A stretch of DNA of 64,000 nt from Shewanella holmiensis (GTDB taxonomy: Bacteria; Pseudomonadota; Gammaproteobacteria; Enterobacterales; Shewanellaceae): assembly GCF_025370255.1 (NCBI RefSeq), contig NZ_JAMTCD010000005.1:147376-211375 (forward strand), read 5' to 3'. A program made the position numbers and the translations under genes. The notes beneath the pieces were generated by a model that made no database searches, had not been told where the DNA came from, and saw only the letters and a program-made list of their open reading frames with translations. Of the stretch, positions 15,233 through 24,527 are shown piece by piece. Within the stretch, counting starts at the first letter, position 1. Each line of letters opens with the position of its first letter.

Positions 15233-15814
15233 ATGGCGCGACAAAATACCAGTAGCGGGCAAGTCAGAATTATTTCAGGACAGTGGCGCTCTCGTAAGCT
15301 TCCCATCCATGATTTAGAAGGTTTACGCCCAACCACTGACCGTGTGCGAGAAACTCTTTTTAACTGGTTATCAACTGATATTCGTGGTGCTAGAGTATTA
15401 GATTGCTTTGCGGGAAGTGGAGCATTAAGCCTAGAGTCTTTATCGCGTTATGCTGAATTTGCCTTAATGTTTGAATTGCAAAAAAGCGCGGCTAATCAAT
15501 TAACTAAAAATCTCCAAACATTAAATTGCACCAATGCAAAAGTGGTTAACGGAGATAGCTTACAATTATTAGCCAAAGGAACAGACACAGGTTTTGATGT
15601 GGTGTTTATCGATCCTCCTTTTCGTAAAGGTTTAGCTAAACACACGATTGAACTGTTGATGGCCCATGGTTGGCTAAATAATGATGCACTCATCTATCTT
15701 GAAACCGAAAATGATGTTGCTGATATTGTGTTGCCTGCTAGCTGGCAGCCATTAAAGAAAAAAAAGGCCGGCCAGGTCAGTTATCGCTTATTTACTTATC
15801 AAGCTGAGCGTTAA
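15233..15814 (+). CDS. rsmD: 16S rRNA (guanine966-N2)-methyltransferase RsmD
   Basis: A 193-residue SAM-dependent methyltransferase modifying G966 of 16S rRNA in the assembled small subunit. Motif I is DCFAGSGAL and the catalytic motif IV is DPPF (VVFIDPPFRKGL). The N-terminal ISGQWRSRKLPIHDLEGLRPTTDRVRETLFNWL stretch is characteristic. The ATG at 15233 follows GAGGA, so the in-frame start at 15206 is rejected. It is divergent from ftsY and followed after 3 bp by the DUF1145 gene, the usual neighbourhood. Confidence 0.95.
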   Translation: MARQNTSSGQVRIISGQWRSRKLPIHDLEGLRPTTDRVRETLFNWLSTDIRGARVLDCFAGSGALSLESLSRYAEFALMFELQKSAANQLTKNLQTLNCTNAKVVNGDSLQLLAKGTDTGFDVVFIDPPFRKGLAKHTIELLMAHGWLNNDALIYLETENDVADIVLPASWQPLKKKKAGQVSYRLFTYQAER

Positions 15815-15817
15815 TTG

Positions 15818-16087
15818 ATGGCACAACTGATTAAGTGTGGTTATGCCACCACGGCCATAGCTTGGTTAGTTATGGTTTATAATCTGGTGCACCCGTTTGA
15901 AGGCTCGATTGGTTTCGCCTTTACGATATTGTTGCTGCTAACCGTAATAATGCATGCTTTACAAATAGTCATATTTCACATGATGTTTAAAGATACGCTC
16001 ACTTTAAAACTTAAAGACTATTTAGTGGTGTGTTTTTTTGGGCTGTTTGGATTGTTAGCTTATCGGCAAAAAGTATTACAACAATAA
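15818..16087 (+). CDS. DUF1145 small membrane protein (YhhL-like)
   Basis: An 89-residue protein with about three hydrophobic segments (ATTAIAWLVMVYNLV, FAFTILLLLTVIMHALQIVIFHMMF, YLVVCFFGLFGLLAY). It matches the small DUF1145/YhhL proteins that follow rsmD in enterobacteria. Function unknown. The ATG at 15818 is taken over the TTG at 15815. It ends before a bidirectional terminator shared with cymA. Confidence 0.82.
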   Translation: MAQLIKCGYATTAIAWLVMVYNLVHPFEGSIGFAFTILLLLTVIMHALQIVIFHMMFKDTLTLKLKDYLVVCFFGLFGLLAYRQKVLQQ

Positions 16088-16117
16088 TCTATGATTGCTC
16101 TGCGGAATATTAAGCAT

Positions 16118-16150
16118 AAAAAAACCTCGTTTAATTAAACGAGGTTTTTT
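16118..16150. terminator. Bidirectional terminator between the DUF1145 gene and cymA
   Basis: CCTCGTTTAATTAAACGAGG (16125-16144) is a perfect palindrome flanked by an A-run and a T-run, so it works for the two converging genes. Confidence 0.92.
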
Positions 16151-16170
16151 ATGTTATCGGTTAAATCTAC

Positions 16171-16734
16171 TTACTTTTTAGGGTAAGGATGTGCGACACC
16201 TTTGTGACAATCTACACAAGTTTTTCTATCTTCAGGCGCTTTCTTGAAGTTGTTTTCATGCATCTTCTTGGCCATTTTCTTCATGTCTTCAGGCTGATTC
16301 TCATAAATACGAGTATGACAGTGACGACAGTTAGCTGAGTCATTAGCCTTAAAATACTTTAACGCGATATCAGCTTGCTCTTTACGATTCTCATCTAACC
16401 AAGCCTGAGTGTTAAAGTCATCGATCATTATGAAACCATATAAGTCTTTTGATACGATGATTTTTTTGATCAAGTAATCAACTGGACCATGAGGTAAATG
16501 ACAATCTTGACATTGAACAGTAATACCTGCTTTACCGCCACCATGGGCAGAAGCCAATACTTCATCTTTTAATGAATGATTGCTATGACAAGACATACAG
16601 AATTCGTCTGTACTTGTTGCATGTAAAGTTTGCTGAGTCGCAAAGTAGCCAACGACACCCAAAATCACACCGACAACAATCAGTACAATAATGGAATATT
16701 TCGCGCTTGGTTTAAATAGTGCACGCCAGTTCAT
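16171..16734 (-). CDS. cymA: Tetraheme quinol dehydrogenase CymA (NapC/NirT family)
   Basis: A 187-residue inner-membrane tetraheme c-type cytochrome. One N-terminal membrane anchor (YSIIVLIVVGVILGVVGYFA) is followed by four CXXCH heme sites: CMSCH, CQDCH, CRHCH and CVDCH. The sequence is very close to what I remember of Shewanella oneidensis CymA (MNWRALFKPSAKYSI start, GVAHPYPK end), including length. CymA oxidises menaquinol and passes electrons to periplasmic fumarate, nitrate, DMSO and metal-respiration partners. The second Met (16734) is preferred as start. It is a single gene with its own promoter; a TTTTGGCGCCAAAA palindrome lies upstream. Confidence 0.95.
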   Translation of the reverse strand: MNWRALFKPSAKYSIIVLIVVGVILGVVGYFATQQTLHATSTDEFCMSCHSNHSLKDEVLASAHGGGKAGITVQCQDCHLPHGPVDYLIKKIIVSKDLYGFIMIDDFNTQAWLDENRKEQADIALKYFKANDSANCRHCHTRIYENQPEDMKKMAKKMHENNFKKAPEDRKTCVDCHKGVAHPYPKK

Positions 16735-16790
16735 CACACATCTCCGTTTTACAGAATTTTACGTTTTTAATTTTCGGCAAGTGTAGAGTG

Positions 16791-16804
16791 TTTTGGCGCC
16801 AAAA
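16791..16804. promoter_or_regulatory. Perfect palindrome upstream of cymA
   Basis: TTTTGGCGCCAAAA, 57 bp before the cymA start. It could be an operator or part of the leader. A second dyad, AGTCGAT/ATCGACT with a 5-nt loop, is at 16863-16881. No CRP, Fnr or ArcA site is convincing by eye. Confidence 0.35.
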
Positions 16805-17005
16805 AAGCAGATATGACTCTAGGTTTAAGTGTATTGGGTTGTACAAATAACTTAAACTTTGAAGTCGATCAATAATCGACTGAGTTTATTCACTCCAAAC
16901 TTAAATTAAACTTAATACATAAAAGGCGATTTAACAACAAAACACAAAAAATCAACGGCATAATTGCAACGCAGATCTCAAATAGGTCATTATTCTTGCA
17001 ATAAT

Positions 17006-17272
17006 TTATACATCTGTAGCGAGGAGGCTCTTTTTCTCCATGCCGAGCTTAAACATATTCACCGCGCCCCAGGCCATGATTACTCCACCGACTACCAGCA
17101 TGCTGTAAACAATAGTTTGGTCGGCTAACATAGGTAAAAAATCGTTGCCAAAACCGACGAAGATACCGTACAAACCTAAACCGAACAGTAAACTACCAGG
17201 AAAATCGATAATGCCAACCAACAGCATTTTTCTTTCAATTTGTTTCATTTTTTGTAGCTTATTATCTGTCAT
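17006..17272 (-). CDS. Small membrane protein of unknown function
   Basis: An 88-residue protein with two hydrophobic segments (FPGSLLFGLGLYGIFVGFG and QTIVYSMLVVGGVIMAWGAVNMFKLG) and a charged N-terminus. I do not recognise a named family; small conserved membrane proteins of this type are common in Shewanella. The ATG at 17272 is chosen because GAGG lies 5 bp upstream; the longer start at 17293 has no good ribosome site. It is a single gene between cymA and the permease gene. Confidence 0.65.
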   Translation of the reverse strand: MTDNKLQKMKQIERKMLLVGIIDFPGSLLFGLGLYGIFVGFGNDFLPMLADQTIVYSMLVVGGVIMAWGAVNMFKLGMEKKSLLATDV

Positions 17273-17471
17273 ATAAACCTCATCCATGATCAAAAAAACA
17301 ACATAGCAAATTCAACGCAGACACAACAGTAGCGTTCAGGTTCTAAGCAGTTTATTTCCACCGTAGGGCTATTGATGCAGGTTCCCTTAATAATAACAGC
17401 GCAAGTCAATATCAATTGATTCAACTTTGGTTCATTTGATCAAGCAAATGCCTTTTCATTCGCTATAAAAT

Positions 17472-17499
17472 AAAAAAGTCTTCCGTAGAAGACTTTTTT
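17472..17499 (-). terminator. Terminator of the plsB-mtr operon
   Basis: GTCTTC/GAAGAC stem with CGTA loop, extended by A-run and T-run, 14 bp after the permease stop codon. Confidence 0.9.
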
Positions 17500-17512
17500 A
17501 CTTTTGAAGCGC

Positions 17513-18769
17513 TTATTTATAAACAGGCAAAATATCCGCCATGGCAAGCAAGTGACATATTGCCGTCACAGCACCAAACATCACCACGATAACGATCAAT
17601 GCATTTCCGCCAGGTACTTTAAACCCTTGACTGTCTGGATATAACTGACGCGTTTTATACGCCAATAATGCCGGTACAATCACTGCCCAAATGGTCGCAG
17701 CTAACGCAGCAAAACCAATCGCCATCAAAAAACCATTAGGGAACAATATTCCCAATACCGTAGGGGGGATAAACGTTACTGCAGCGGTTTTTAAACGACC
17801 TATACGTGTGTCATCAAAACCGAAAAGATCGGCAAGATAATCAAATAAACCTAAGGTTACCCCTAAAAATGAAGACGCTACGGCCAAATTTGCAAACAGG
17901 GTTAACACGCGGGATAAGTTTTCACTTGAAATCGATTCAGATAATGCACCGACTAACACCCCCATATTACCGCCTTGGGCAATAATATCCGAGAACATTC
18001 CACGAGAAATATTACCCATAGTGACCACTAACCAACAGGCATAAATCACCAACGCGATTGACGTGCCTAACACTAACGCTTTTACAATGGTCTTAGCATC
18101 TTTGCCGTAATACTTCACCAAACTAGGTACATTACCGTGATAACCAAAGCTGGCTAAACCAAAAGGCAGCGCAGCTAACATGTAAGGTAAATAGCGGGTT
18201 TCGCCATCAGGCTCAAACAAACGACTGGGCTCGATTTCAATCAGTAAATTACCCGTCGCCAGAAAGAAGGTAATGACCATACCTCCCAGCATAATAGTGG
18301 TAATTCTATCAACCGCTTTGGTACTGGTTAACACAATCAAGGCTAACACTGCAGCAAACACCAAACCGGCAATACTTTGCGGCAGCACAATACCAACGGC
18401 CTGCAAGCTATGGTTAACAATTGAGCCACCACCACTAATGTACGCATAAGTTAAAATATACAATACAAACGCAATTGATAAGCCGTTCACAATACGCCAG
18501 AACTGGCCTAGCGTATCGCGGGTTAATGTGTCAAAACTGGCGCCAGGCTCGAAATGAAGATTAGCCTCTAACAGTAATAATCCTGACATCAGCATACAAA
18601 ACCAAATGCCGACCAACATCATCATTGAATAACTAAACCACATTCCGGCACCAACAACCGGCAAAGAGAACATCCCTGCACCAACGGTTGTTCCTGCAAT
18701 AATCATCGCACCGCCAATAAGCGATTTACTTTTGGGGCCATTTTTTGCCGCATTCATATGGTTGGCCAT
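17513..18769 (-). CDS. mtr: Aromatic amino acid permease, Mtr (tryptophan-type) family
   Basis: A 418-residue transporter with about eleven membrane segments, very similar by eye to E. coli Mtr: GGAMIIAGTTVGAGMFSLPVV, LSIAFVLYILTYAYIS, LPFGLASFGYHGNVPSLVKYYGKDAKTIVK and the SSFLGVTLGLFDYLADLFGFDD stretch. Mtr, TnaB and TyrP carry tryptophan or tyrosine with protons; the Mtr likeness favours tryptophan, but substrate is inference. The start overlaps the plsB stop (TAATG), an unusual pairing of a permease with a phospholipid enzyme. Unrelated to the metal-reduction Mtr proteins of Shewanella. Confidence 0.88.
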   Translation of the reverse strand: MANHMNAAKNGPKSKSLIGGAMIIAGTTVGAGMFSLPVVGAGMWFSYSMMMLVGIWFCMLMSGLLLLEANLHFEPGASFDTLTRDTLGQFWRIVNGLSIAFVLYILTYAYISGGGSIVNHSLQAVGIVLPQSIAGLVFAAVLALIVLTSTKAVDRITTIMLGGMVITFFLATGNLLIEIEPSRLFEPDGETRYLPYMLAALPFGLASFGYHGNVPSLVKYYGKDAKTIVKALVLGTSIALVIYACWLVVTMGNISRGMFSDIIAQGGNMGVLVGALSESISSENLSRVLTLFANLAVASSFLGVTLGLFDYLADLFGFDDTRIGRLKTAAVTFIPPTVLGILFPNGFLMAIGFAALAATIWAVIVPALLAYKTRQLYPDSQGFKVPGGNALIVIVVMFGAVTAICHLLAMADILPVYK

Positions 18770-21192
18770 TAACTTAAATGCTCCGCATTGACGCTATCTT
18801 GGATGGTTTGTTTAACAGATGAGCGTAATAAGCTATTAGCATGATCACGAATACGAGAGACCTCGTCTAAATGCTCATTACTGCTTAAATAACCTAGCTC
18901 TTTCAATTTAACACTTAAGGTGTTGTATAATTTTTTGTCATAAAACTCTGGCGCAGTAATACCGTGTAAAGCACCTAAACGTTGCGCCAATACATGACTC
19001 TCACACTCAAGCTCTGAGCGTTCTAGATGAGGTTTTATCGCCAAAAGGTTGAAGATGATGGCATAACGCTGCATTGTTTCACTGACGGTTTCAGCGAGAA
19101 GCTCTAATTGAGTAATGTTGGCATCAACGACAATACAACTGTCACCGCAAGTCAGCAGGTTCTCCGCCACCATCTGTGCCAACACTTGATCGACATAAAT
19201 TGGAAGATTTTCGATACCCATAAATAATTCGGCTTTCAGCAATGGATAAAAATCTTCCACTACCGCCAATATTTGCTCACGATTACATTCTTCATAGCGC
19301 ACCAAGCAACTGGCGATCAGCGAAGGAATAATCATTAAATGGATAATGTTATTACGGTAATAGCTTAAGGTGATGGCATGTTTTGCATCAAGTGCAACAA
19401 TGTCACCTAAAGGATCGGTCTCAAGGGTGAATTTATTTAAAGATAAACAATGCTCCACAATCGAGGCACCATTGCCTTCTGCAACCGAAGTGTAATTAGA
19501 ATACGGGGCATTTTTGAGCAGTTTGAGATAAAAATCTAACTGACGCTCTAATTGATGACGTTCTAATGCATTTTGTTCAGAAGCCAATAACACTAGGCTG
19601 GTTAACGTCACAGAACTTGCCGCTGCCGCGCCATTAATTTTAGTCATCACCTGATTAGCTAAAAGGTTTACCGCAGGCGTTACCCATGAAGGCTTTTGTT
19701 CAGGGTCTTTAGCCACTTCTTCACGCCAATCTGGCGCTTGTTGCTTTAAAAAGTTTTGTAAATTTATTGGCTCACCAAAGTTGACATAACCTTGACCAAA
19801 ATTACGTAATTTTCTGATTGCCCCAAACACTTGCCAAACAGATTCTTTTTCTTTTTTCTTACCGCTTAATTCTTTATGGTAAGTAGCCACTTCCATCACA
19901 TGGTCATAGCCCAAATAAACTGGCACTAAAGTAACAGGACGTTCAATACCACGTAATACACTATTGATTGTCATCGCCAGCATACCCGTTTTAGGCGCGA
20001 GTAATCGTCCAGTTCGAGATCGTCCCCCCTCAGTAAAGTATTCGACTGAATAACCTTTTGCGAAAAGTTGATCTAAGTATTCACGGAAAATTGCGGTATA
20101 TAACTTATTGCCATTAAAGCTGCGGCGAATAAAGAATGCGCCACCACGGCGGAACATTGGCCCCGCAGGCCAAAAATTAAGGTTAATACCCGCTGCAATA
20201 TGCGGTGGTACCATACCTTGATAATATAAAATATAAGACAGTAGCAAATAATCCATATGGCTTCGATGACAAGGCACATAGACAATTTCATGGCCATCAT
20301 GGTGTAACTGACGTACTTGTTCGGCGCCTTTAATGTTAATACCGCTGTATAGTTTGTTCCAAAGCCAAGTAAGGAACCGCTCTGCAATGCGCACTAAACT
20401 GTCAGAATAATCAGCAGCAATTTCATCCAAATATTCAATCGCGGTTTCACGTGCTTTTTCTTTAGATACCTTTTTATTGGTAGCTTCTTCTTCAATTGCT
20501 TTAATAATGGATTCAGACGCTAATAACGAAGCAAACATGGCCTGACGATTAGGCAATTGCGGTCCTGTCATCACTTTGCGTTGTCGACGAAAATGCACAC
20601 GCGCAACACGAATTAATTTGTGCGCAATGGCTTTATCAGTGCCATGCTCATCCGCCATGTAACGTAAAGACATGGCATTAGAAAACTGCACAAAGCTATG
20701 GCGACCTAAAAAGAGAATCATTAACCATTTACGAAGCCAAGTTGGGCTTTCACGCTCAAGCACTGCAGCTTTCATGGTGTCATCTTCTTTACCTGGGGTG
20801 CGCCCCCAATAAAGACTAACCGGCACTAGCTGAATATCGAGTTCAGGTTGTTGACGATGAAGGGCTAATAAACTGGTAAAACAGCTTAAAAACTTTTCAC
20901 CGCCTTCACGTTTACCGATTATCGGCTTACGACCTTCTAAGCAAACCACTCGAGGCACTTTCAGTCCATCAAGCTGTAATGGATAGTATGGGCTAGGTAA
21001 TCCTAGACCCTCAGTCATCTCACTTAATGCTGCAGTGTCACTAATCGACTCTGTTTTCATCACATAAACAATAGGTTTTGCTGGATCAAAATTTAAATCC
21101 GCAAACGGATCTTGGGGTACCACGATGGTGTTTACCATCAATTGTTGAACCCAACGCAATAGCCTAAGTATGATTGAATCTGGTTTTGACAT
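18769..21192 (-). CDS. plsB: Glycerol-3-phosphate acyltransferase PlsB
   Basis: An 807-residue membrane-associated enzyme that makes 1-acyl-glycerol-3-phosphate, the first step of phospholipid synthesis. The acyltransferase motifs are in order: [12 protein letters not shown] (HX4D), [20 protein letters not shown] and LVPVYLGYD. Length is the family norm. It is divergent from lexA, the conserved gammaproteobacterial arrangement, with 250 bp between them. Confidence 0.97.
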   Translation of the reverse strand: MSKPDSIILRLLRWVQQLMVNTIVVPQDPFADLNFDPAKPIVYVMKTESISDTAALSEMTEGLGLPSPYYPLQLDGLKVPRVVCLEGRKPIIGKREGGEKFLSCFTSLLALHRQQPELDIQLVPVSLYWGRTPGKEDDTMKAAVLERESPTWLRKWLMILFLGRHSFVQFSNAMSLRYMADEHGTDKAIAHKLIRVARVHFRRQRKVMTGPQLPNRQAMFASLLASESIIKAIEEEATNKKVSKEKARETAIEYLDEIAADYSDSLVRIAERFLTWLWNKLYSGINIKGAEQVRQLHHDGHEIVYVPCHRSHMDYLLLSYILYYQGMVPPHIAAGINLNFWPAGPMFRRGGAFFIRRSFNGNKLYTAIFREYLDQLFAKGYSVEYFTEGGRSRTGRLLAPKTGMLAMTINSVLRGIERPVTLVPVYLGYDHVMEVATYHKELSGKKKEKESVWQVFGAIRKLRNFGQGYVNFGEPINLQNFLKQQAPDWREEVAKDPEQKPSWVTPAVNLLANQVMTKINGAAAASSVTLTSLVLLASEQNALERHQLERQLDFYLKLLKNAPYSNYTSVAEGNGASIVEHCLSLNKFTLETDPLGDIVALDAKHAITLSYYRNNIIHLMIIPSLIASCLVRYEECNREQILAVVEDFYPLLKAELFMGIENLPIYVDQVLAQMVAENLLTCGDSCIVVDANITQLELLAETVSETMQRYAIIFNLLAIKPHLERSELECESHVLAQRLGALHGITAPEFYDKKLYNTLSVKLKELGYLSSNEHLDEVSRIRDHANSLLRSSVKQTIQDSVNAEHLS

Positions 21193-21399
21193 AGTAATAT
21201 TCGCAATAAAGCCCTTTTAATATGGGCGCATAGAATACCAGAAACTGGTTACCTTTCACTAACTGCTGTACAAACCAAACTCAGCTTTGCAAGCATAAAA
21301 CATTTTTAACACTCCATGCCTATGAAATATATAACAAAAAAATCACATTTAATTATAAAATTAAAAAATAATTGGTGAATACTTGCGCAAAACAAAACA

Positions 21400-21415
21400 C
21401 TGTATATAATGACAG
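21400..21415. promoter_or_regulatory. LexA (SOS) box 1
   Basis: CTGTATATAATGACAG matches the CTGT-N8-ACAG consensus exactly. It is 28 bp before the lexA start and in front of a second box. Confidence 0.95.
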
Positions 21416-21418
21416 TTA

Positions 21419-21434
21419 CTGTATAGAAAGACAG
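21419..21434. promoter_or_regulatory. LexA (SOS) box 2
   Basis: CTGTATAGAAAGACAG, a second exact CTGT-N8-ACAG site 19 bp from the first, overlapping the lexA ribosome site region. The paired boxes indicate tight autoregulation of lexA-sulA. Confidence 0.93.
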
Positions 21435-21442
21435 GAAGCAAC

Positions 21443-22060
21443 ATGAGACCCTTAACACCACGCCAAGCTGAAATTTTAGAGCTGATTAAAAACAACATCT
21501 CTGAAACTGGGATGCCACCTACTCGTGCTGAAATTGCCACACGCTTAGGTTTTAAAAGCGCCAATGCGGCTGAAGAGCATTTAAAAGCTTTGGCTAAAAA
21601 GGGGTTTATTGAAATTATGCCCGGTACGTCTCGTGGTATTCGCCTGACCCAAGAGGATGAGCCAGAAGAAAATGGCTTACCGTTAATTGGTCAAGTGGCT
21701 GCTGGCGAACCCATTTTAGCCCAAGAACATGTTGAACAATACTATCAAGTCGATCCAAATATGTTTAAACCTGCTGCTGACTTTTTATTAAGAGTGCGTG
21801 GTGACAGCATGAAGGATATTGGCATTTTAGAAGGCGATTTATTGGCTGTACATAAAATGCAACAAGCCCGAAATGGTCAAGTTGTTGTTGCGCGTGTTGA
21901 AGATGATGTCACAGTGAAACGGTTCGAGAAAAAAGGCAATGTGGTTTACTTGCATGCTGAAAACGAAGCGTATTCACCAATTGAAGTGGATTTAAGTTAC
22001 CAAAGCCTAACAATTGAAGGGCTTGCTGTTGGTGTTATTCGTAATGGAGAGTGGTTATGA
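21443..22060 (+). CDS. lexA: SOS repressor LexA
   Basis: A 205-residue repressor/self-cleaving protease. The N-terminal winged helix ([47 protein letters not shown]) binds SOS boxes. Cleavage site Ala87-Gly88 (QVAAGEP), catalytic Ser122 (RGDSMKD) and Lys159 (VTVKRF) are present. Two SOS boxes precede it. The 3' end overlaps sulA by 4 bp (ATGA), so both are made from one SOS-controlled transcript. Confidence 0.98.
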   Translation: MRPLTPRQAEILELIKNNISETGMPPTRAEIATRLGFKSANAAEEHLKALAKKGFIEIMPGTSRGIRLTQEDEPEENGLPLIGQVAAGEPILAQEHVEQYYQVDPNMFKPAADFLLRVRGDSMKDIGILEGDLLAVHKMQQARNGQVVVARVEDDVTVKRFEKKGNVVYLHAENEAYSPIEVDLSYQSLTIEGLAVGVIRNGEWL

Positions 22061-22575
22061 ACAAACTAATGGGCACAGCCCCGCGTCATCCTGGATTATG
22101 GATGGATATGCCATCAGCAGATATGAATCTGGCACAACCCATTACTACGCTTCAAACTCAGACCCACGGCAAACTAGAACTAAGCCAATATGCTAGCCAG
22201 TTAGCACAATTAAGTCAGCAAGGACGTTGGATAGTGCTCATCAATCCAGCCAACATCAGTTACAAACAGATGCTAGCCAGCGCTGGTGTTAGGATGGATA
22301 GAGTGCTTTTGGTTCATACCAAAGATGAGATTGAAACCCTATGGGCAATGGAGAAAGCATTAACTAGCGGCACATCAAGTGCTGTGATTTCATGGACACA
22401 ACCTTTAGACGCTCGCGACAGTCGCCGTTTAGAGTTAGTCGCCAAAAGTGCCCGCGCCTTAGGCATTGTAATTGAAGATGCCAGCACAGACTTAAATCAT
22501 GATTTAAGTACTAAAACGATGCTTTCAAATCAAAATAATGCGGTTAATACAATTAATTTCACCTCGTTTCATTAA
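22057..22575 (+). CDS. sulA: SOS-induced cell division inhibitor, SulA family
   Basis: A 172-residue protein of the SulA type. The core [32 protein letters not shown] with a downstream [13 protein letters not shown] segment fits SulA, which blocks FtsZ polymerisation after DNA damage; the family is structurally related to RecA-like folds without the ATP site. GGAGAG precedes the ATG at 22057, which overlaps the lexA stop. A lexA-sulA operon is usual in Shewanella and relatives, unlike E. coli where sulA is separate. Confidence 0.85.
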   Translation: MNKLMGTAPRHPGLWMDMPSADMNLAQPITTLQTQTHGKLELSQYASQLAQLSQQGRWIVLINPANISYKQMLASAGVRMDRVLLVHTKDEIETLWAMEKALTSGTSSAVISWTQPLDARDSRRLELVAKSARALGIVIEDASTDLNHDLSTKTMLSNQNNAVNTINFTSFH

Positions 22576-22596
22576 TTATAATTGCCGTATTTACTG

Positions 22597-22623
22597 AGCC
22601 CTGCCCATGTGCAGGGCTTTTTT
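22597..22623 (+). terminator. Terminator of the lexA-sulA operon
   Basis: AGCCCTGC/GCAGGGCT stem, CCATGT loop and a T-run, 22 bp after the sulA stop. Confidence 0.94.
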
Positions 22624-22695
22624 GTACAATTTTTCAGCTAATTAGCTGTAAAAGTGATCTTGATCAATGTTTAATCTACAAGTAATGTACTTAAC

Positions 22696-22718
22696 AAGGT
22701 TGAAACATTTTCAACCTT
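22696..22718. promoter_or_regulatory. 23-bp inverted repeat in the cox leader
   Basis: Perfect 10-bp arms AAGGTTGAAA/TTTCAACCTT with a CAT centre. No T-run follows, so it is more likely an operator than a terminator. Confidence 0.55.
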
Positions 22719-22739
22719 ACTGAAACGCTACAGTCTAGA

Positions 22740-22758
22740 TTTTATCTGACAGATAAAA
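22740..22758. promoter_or_regulatory. 19-bp palindrome in the cox leader
   Basis: TTTTATCTGACAGATAAAA: perfect 9-bp arms around a single A, 22 bp after the previous repeat. The regulator is unknown; it does not match a LexA box. Confidence 0.55.
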
Positions 22759-22790
22759 GCGTCAAATCAGAATTGATAAGTTCAGTTGTA

Positions 22791-22856
22791 AGTACCAGCG
22801 TGGTGCACATTTAATAAAAACCAGTAAGCCGAAACGCTTACAACCACCAGGGTACT
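22791..22856 (+). promoter_or_regulatory. Candidate structured RNA in the coxB 5' leader
   Basis: AGTACC (22791-22796) pairs with GGTACT (22851-22856), GTGGT (22800-22804) with ACCAC (22843-22847) across a 3x3 internal loop, and a nested hairpin GTAAGC/GCTTAC (22824-22841) has loop CGAAAC. It lies about 110 bp upstream of the coxB GTG start. Structure is seen in sequence; regulatory role is inference. Confidence 0.4.
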
Positions 22857-22964
22857 TTGGAGTCATCAAACTTTTTTGGGAACCGAAGAGTTTGCATAGA
22901 GCAGAGACTTACTGTGTGACTCTTCTTTGTAGTTGCTATTCGCAATTGGCAGAGGAGAAGTCTT

Positions 22965-24518
22965 GTGAAGCAATGGTTGTATTGTGTAATGGCGGTGTTA
23001 CTGGCACCTCCCCTTGGGGCAAACGAAATGCCCCTCAACATGACAAAAGGTGTAACGAATATTAGTGGTCAGGTTTACGACCTCCACATGATTATTCTAT
23101 ATATCTGTTGCGCTATTGGTTTAGTGGTGTTTGGGATCATGATTTATTCCATGATTTATCACCGAAAATCCAAAGGCGCTGTCGCGGCAAATTTTCATGA
23201 AAGTACTAAAGTGGAAATTGCTTGGACTGTCATTCCATTTGTCATTCTTATTGGAATGGCGATTCCAGCCACTAAAACCCTAATAGCGATGGAAGATCCG
23301 TCAAATGCGGATTTAACCATTAAAATTACCGGTTCGCAGTGGAAATGGCATTACAGCTATTTTAATGAAGACGTCGAATTTTATAGCATTCTATCCACTC
23401 CACGAGATCAAATTGAAGGAGACGAAACCAAAAGCGATACTTACTTATTAGAAGTAGATAAGCCTTTAGTTTTACCTCTTAATCGTAAAGTTCGTTTCTT
23501 AATGACCTCTGATGATGTTATTCACTCGTGGTGGGTACCCGCATTTGCAGTAAAAAAAGATGCGAATCCGGGGTTTATTAACGAGGCGTGGACGCGTATC
23601 GACAAGGCAGGAACTTATCGCGGCCAGTGTGCTGAGCTATGCGGTAAAGATCATGGCTTTATGCCGATTGTTGTGCAGGCATTACCTGAAGCGGAATATG
23701 ATGCTTGGTTATTAGACCAAAAACAGCAAGCGAGTAACGCAGCTGAAGCTGCGAAAGCCGCCTTATCAGAGACTCTTTCAAAAGAAGAGTTAATGGCAAA
23801 GGGTGAGCAAATTTACCTCTCTACCTGTGCAGCTTGTCACCAACCCAACGGAGCAGGTTTGCCGGGCGTATTCCCATCGCTTATTGGCAGCCCAATCATC
23901 AAGGGACCAATTAATGGCCATATTGACATTGTCCTTAATGGTAAGCCTGGAACAGCCATGCAGTCGTTTGCTAAACAGTTGAGTGCGAAAGATATTGCCG
24001 CAGTGGTTACCTATGAGCGTAATGCTTGGGGTAATGATTCTGGTGATGTCATTCAAGCAGTGGATGTGAGTAATGCCGCTAATGGTGGCAACGCTGATAA
24101 CAGTGCCTCAGCTCCTCAACCTATGACTTCTGATAGCCCAATGGAGTCGGTTCCAACTGATGTTCAACAGGTTGTCGCAACGGTAATGCCCATTGATTTA
24201 ACCGAACTGACCCACGAAGAACTAATGACTGAAGGCTTACAAGTGTATACCTCAACCTGTGCTGCTTGCCATCAAGCCACCGGAGCGGGGTTACCAGGCG
24301 CTTTCCCATCATTAATCGGCAGCCCTGTTATTAAGGGACCTGTAGAACAGCACATTAATATTGTTCGTAATGGTAAGCCAGGTACCGCTATGCAAGCTTT
24401 TGCAAGTTCATTATCACCGCGCCAAATGGCTGCAGTGATTACTTACGAGCGCAATGCATGGGGTAATAACACTGGCGATACAGTGCAAGCAAATGATGTT
24501 AATAGCCATGGACAGTAG
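22965..24518 (+). CDS. coxB: Cytochrome c oxidase subunit II with two C-terminal cytochrome c domains
   Basis: A 517-residue subunit of the aa3-type oxidase. After a signal peptide and two membrane segments comes the CuA domain with Cys222-x3-Cys226 (CAELCGKDHGFM). Two tandem class I cytochrome c domains follow, with CAACH heme sites at 288 and 432; the domains are near-copies (GAGLPG-FPSLIGSP-IKGP, NGKPGTAMQ-FA, YERNAWGN). Most caa3-type subunits II have one such domain. The GTG start at 22965 has AGGAG upstream. First gene of the cox operon. Confidence 0.95.
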   Translation: MKQWLYCVMAVLLAPPLGANEMPLNMTKGVTNISGQVYDLHMIILYICCAIGLVVFGIMIYSMIYHRKSKGAVAANFHESTKVEIAWTVIPFVILIGMAIPATKTLIAMEDPSNADLTIKITGSQWKWHYSYFNEDVEFYSILSTPRDQIEGDETKSDTYLLEVDKPLVLPLNRKVRFLMTSDDVIHSWWVPAFAVKKDANPGFINEAWTRIDKAGTYRGQCAELCGKDHGFMPIVVQALPEAEYDAWLLDQKQQASNAAEAAKAALSETLSKEELMAKGEQIYLSTCAACHQPNGAGLPGVFPSLIGSPIIKGPINGHIDIVLNGKPGTAMQSFAKQLSAKDIAAVVTYERNAWGNDSGDVIQAVDVSNAANGGNADNSASAPQPMTSDSPMESVPTDVQQVVATVMPIDLTELTHEELMTEGLQVYTSTCAACHQATGAGLPGAFPSLIGSPVIKGPVEQHINIVRNGKPGTAMQAFASSLSPRQMAAVITYERNAWGNNTGDTVQANDVNSHGQ

Positions 24519-24527
24519 GGGATAATA

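Larger units (their letters stand above)
22624..22964 (+). promoter_or_regulatory. Leader/promoter region of the cox operon (gap of about 340 bp)
   Basis: No gene is seen. It contains a weak CRP/Fnr-like site (AGTGATCTTGATCAAT, 22653-22668), two near-perfect long palindromes and a structured segment listed separately. A T-run at 22870-22876 follows the structured segment. The AGGAG ribosome site at 22953-22957 serves the coxB GTG start. Confidence 0.55.

Noticed and set aside
22838..23041. Minus-strand ORF in the cox leader
   Set aside because: It overlaps the coxB start and the structured leader, with no family likeness and no ribosome site.
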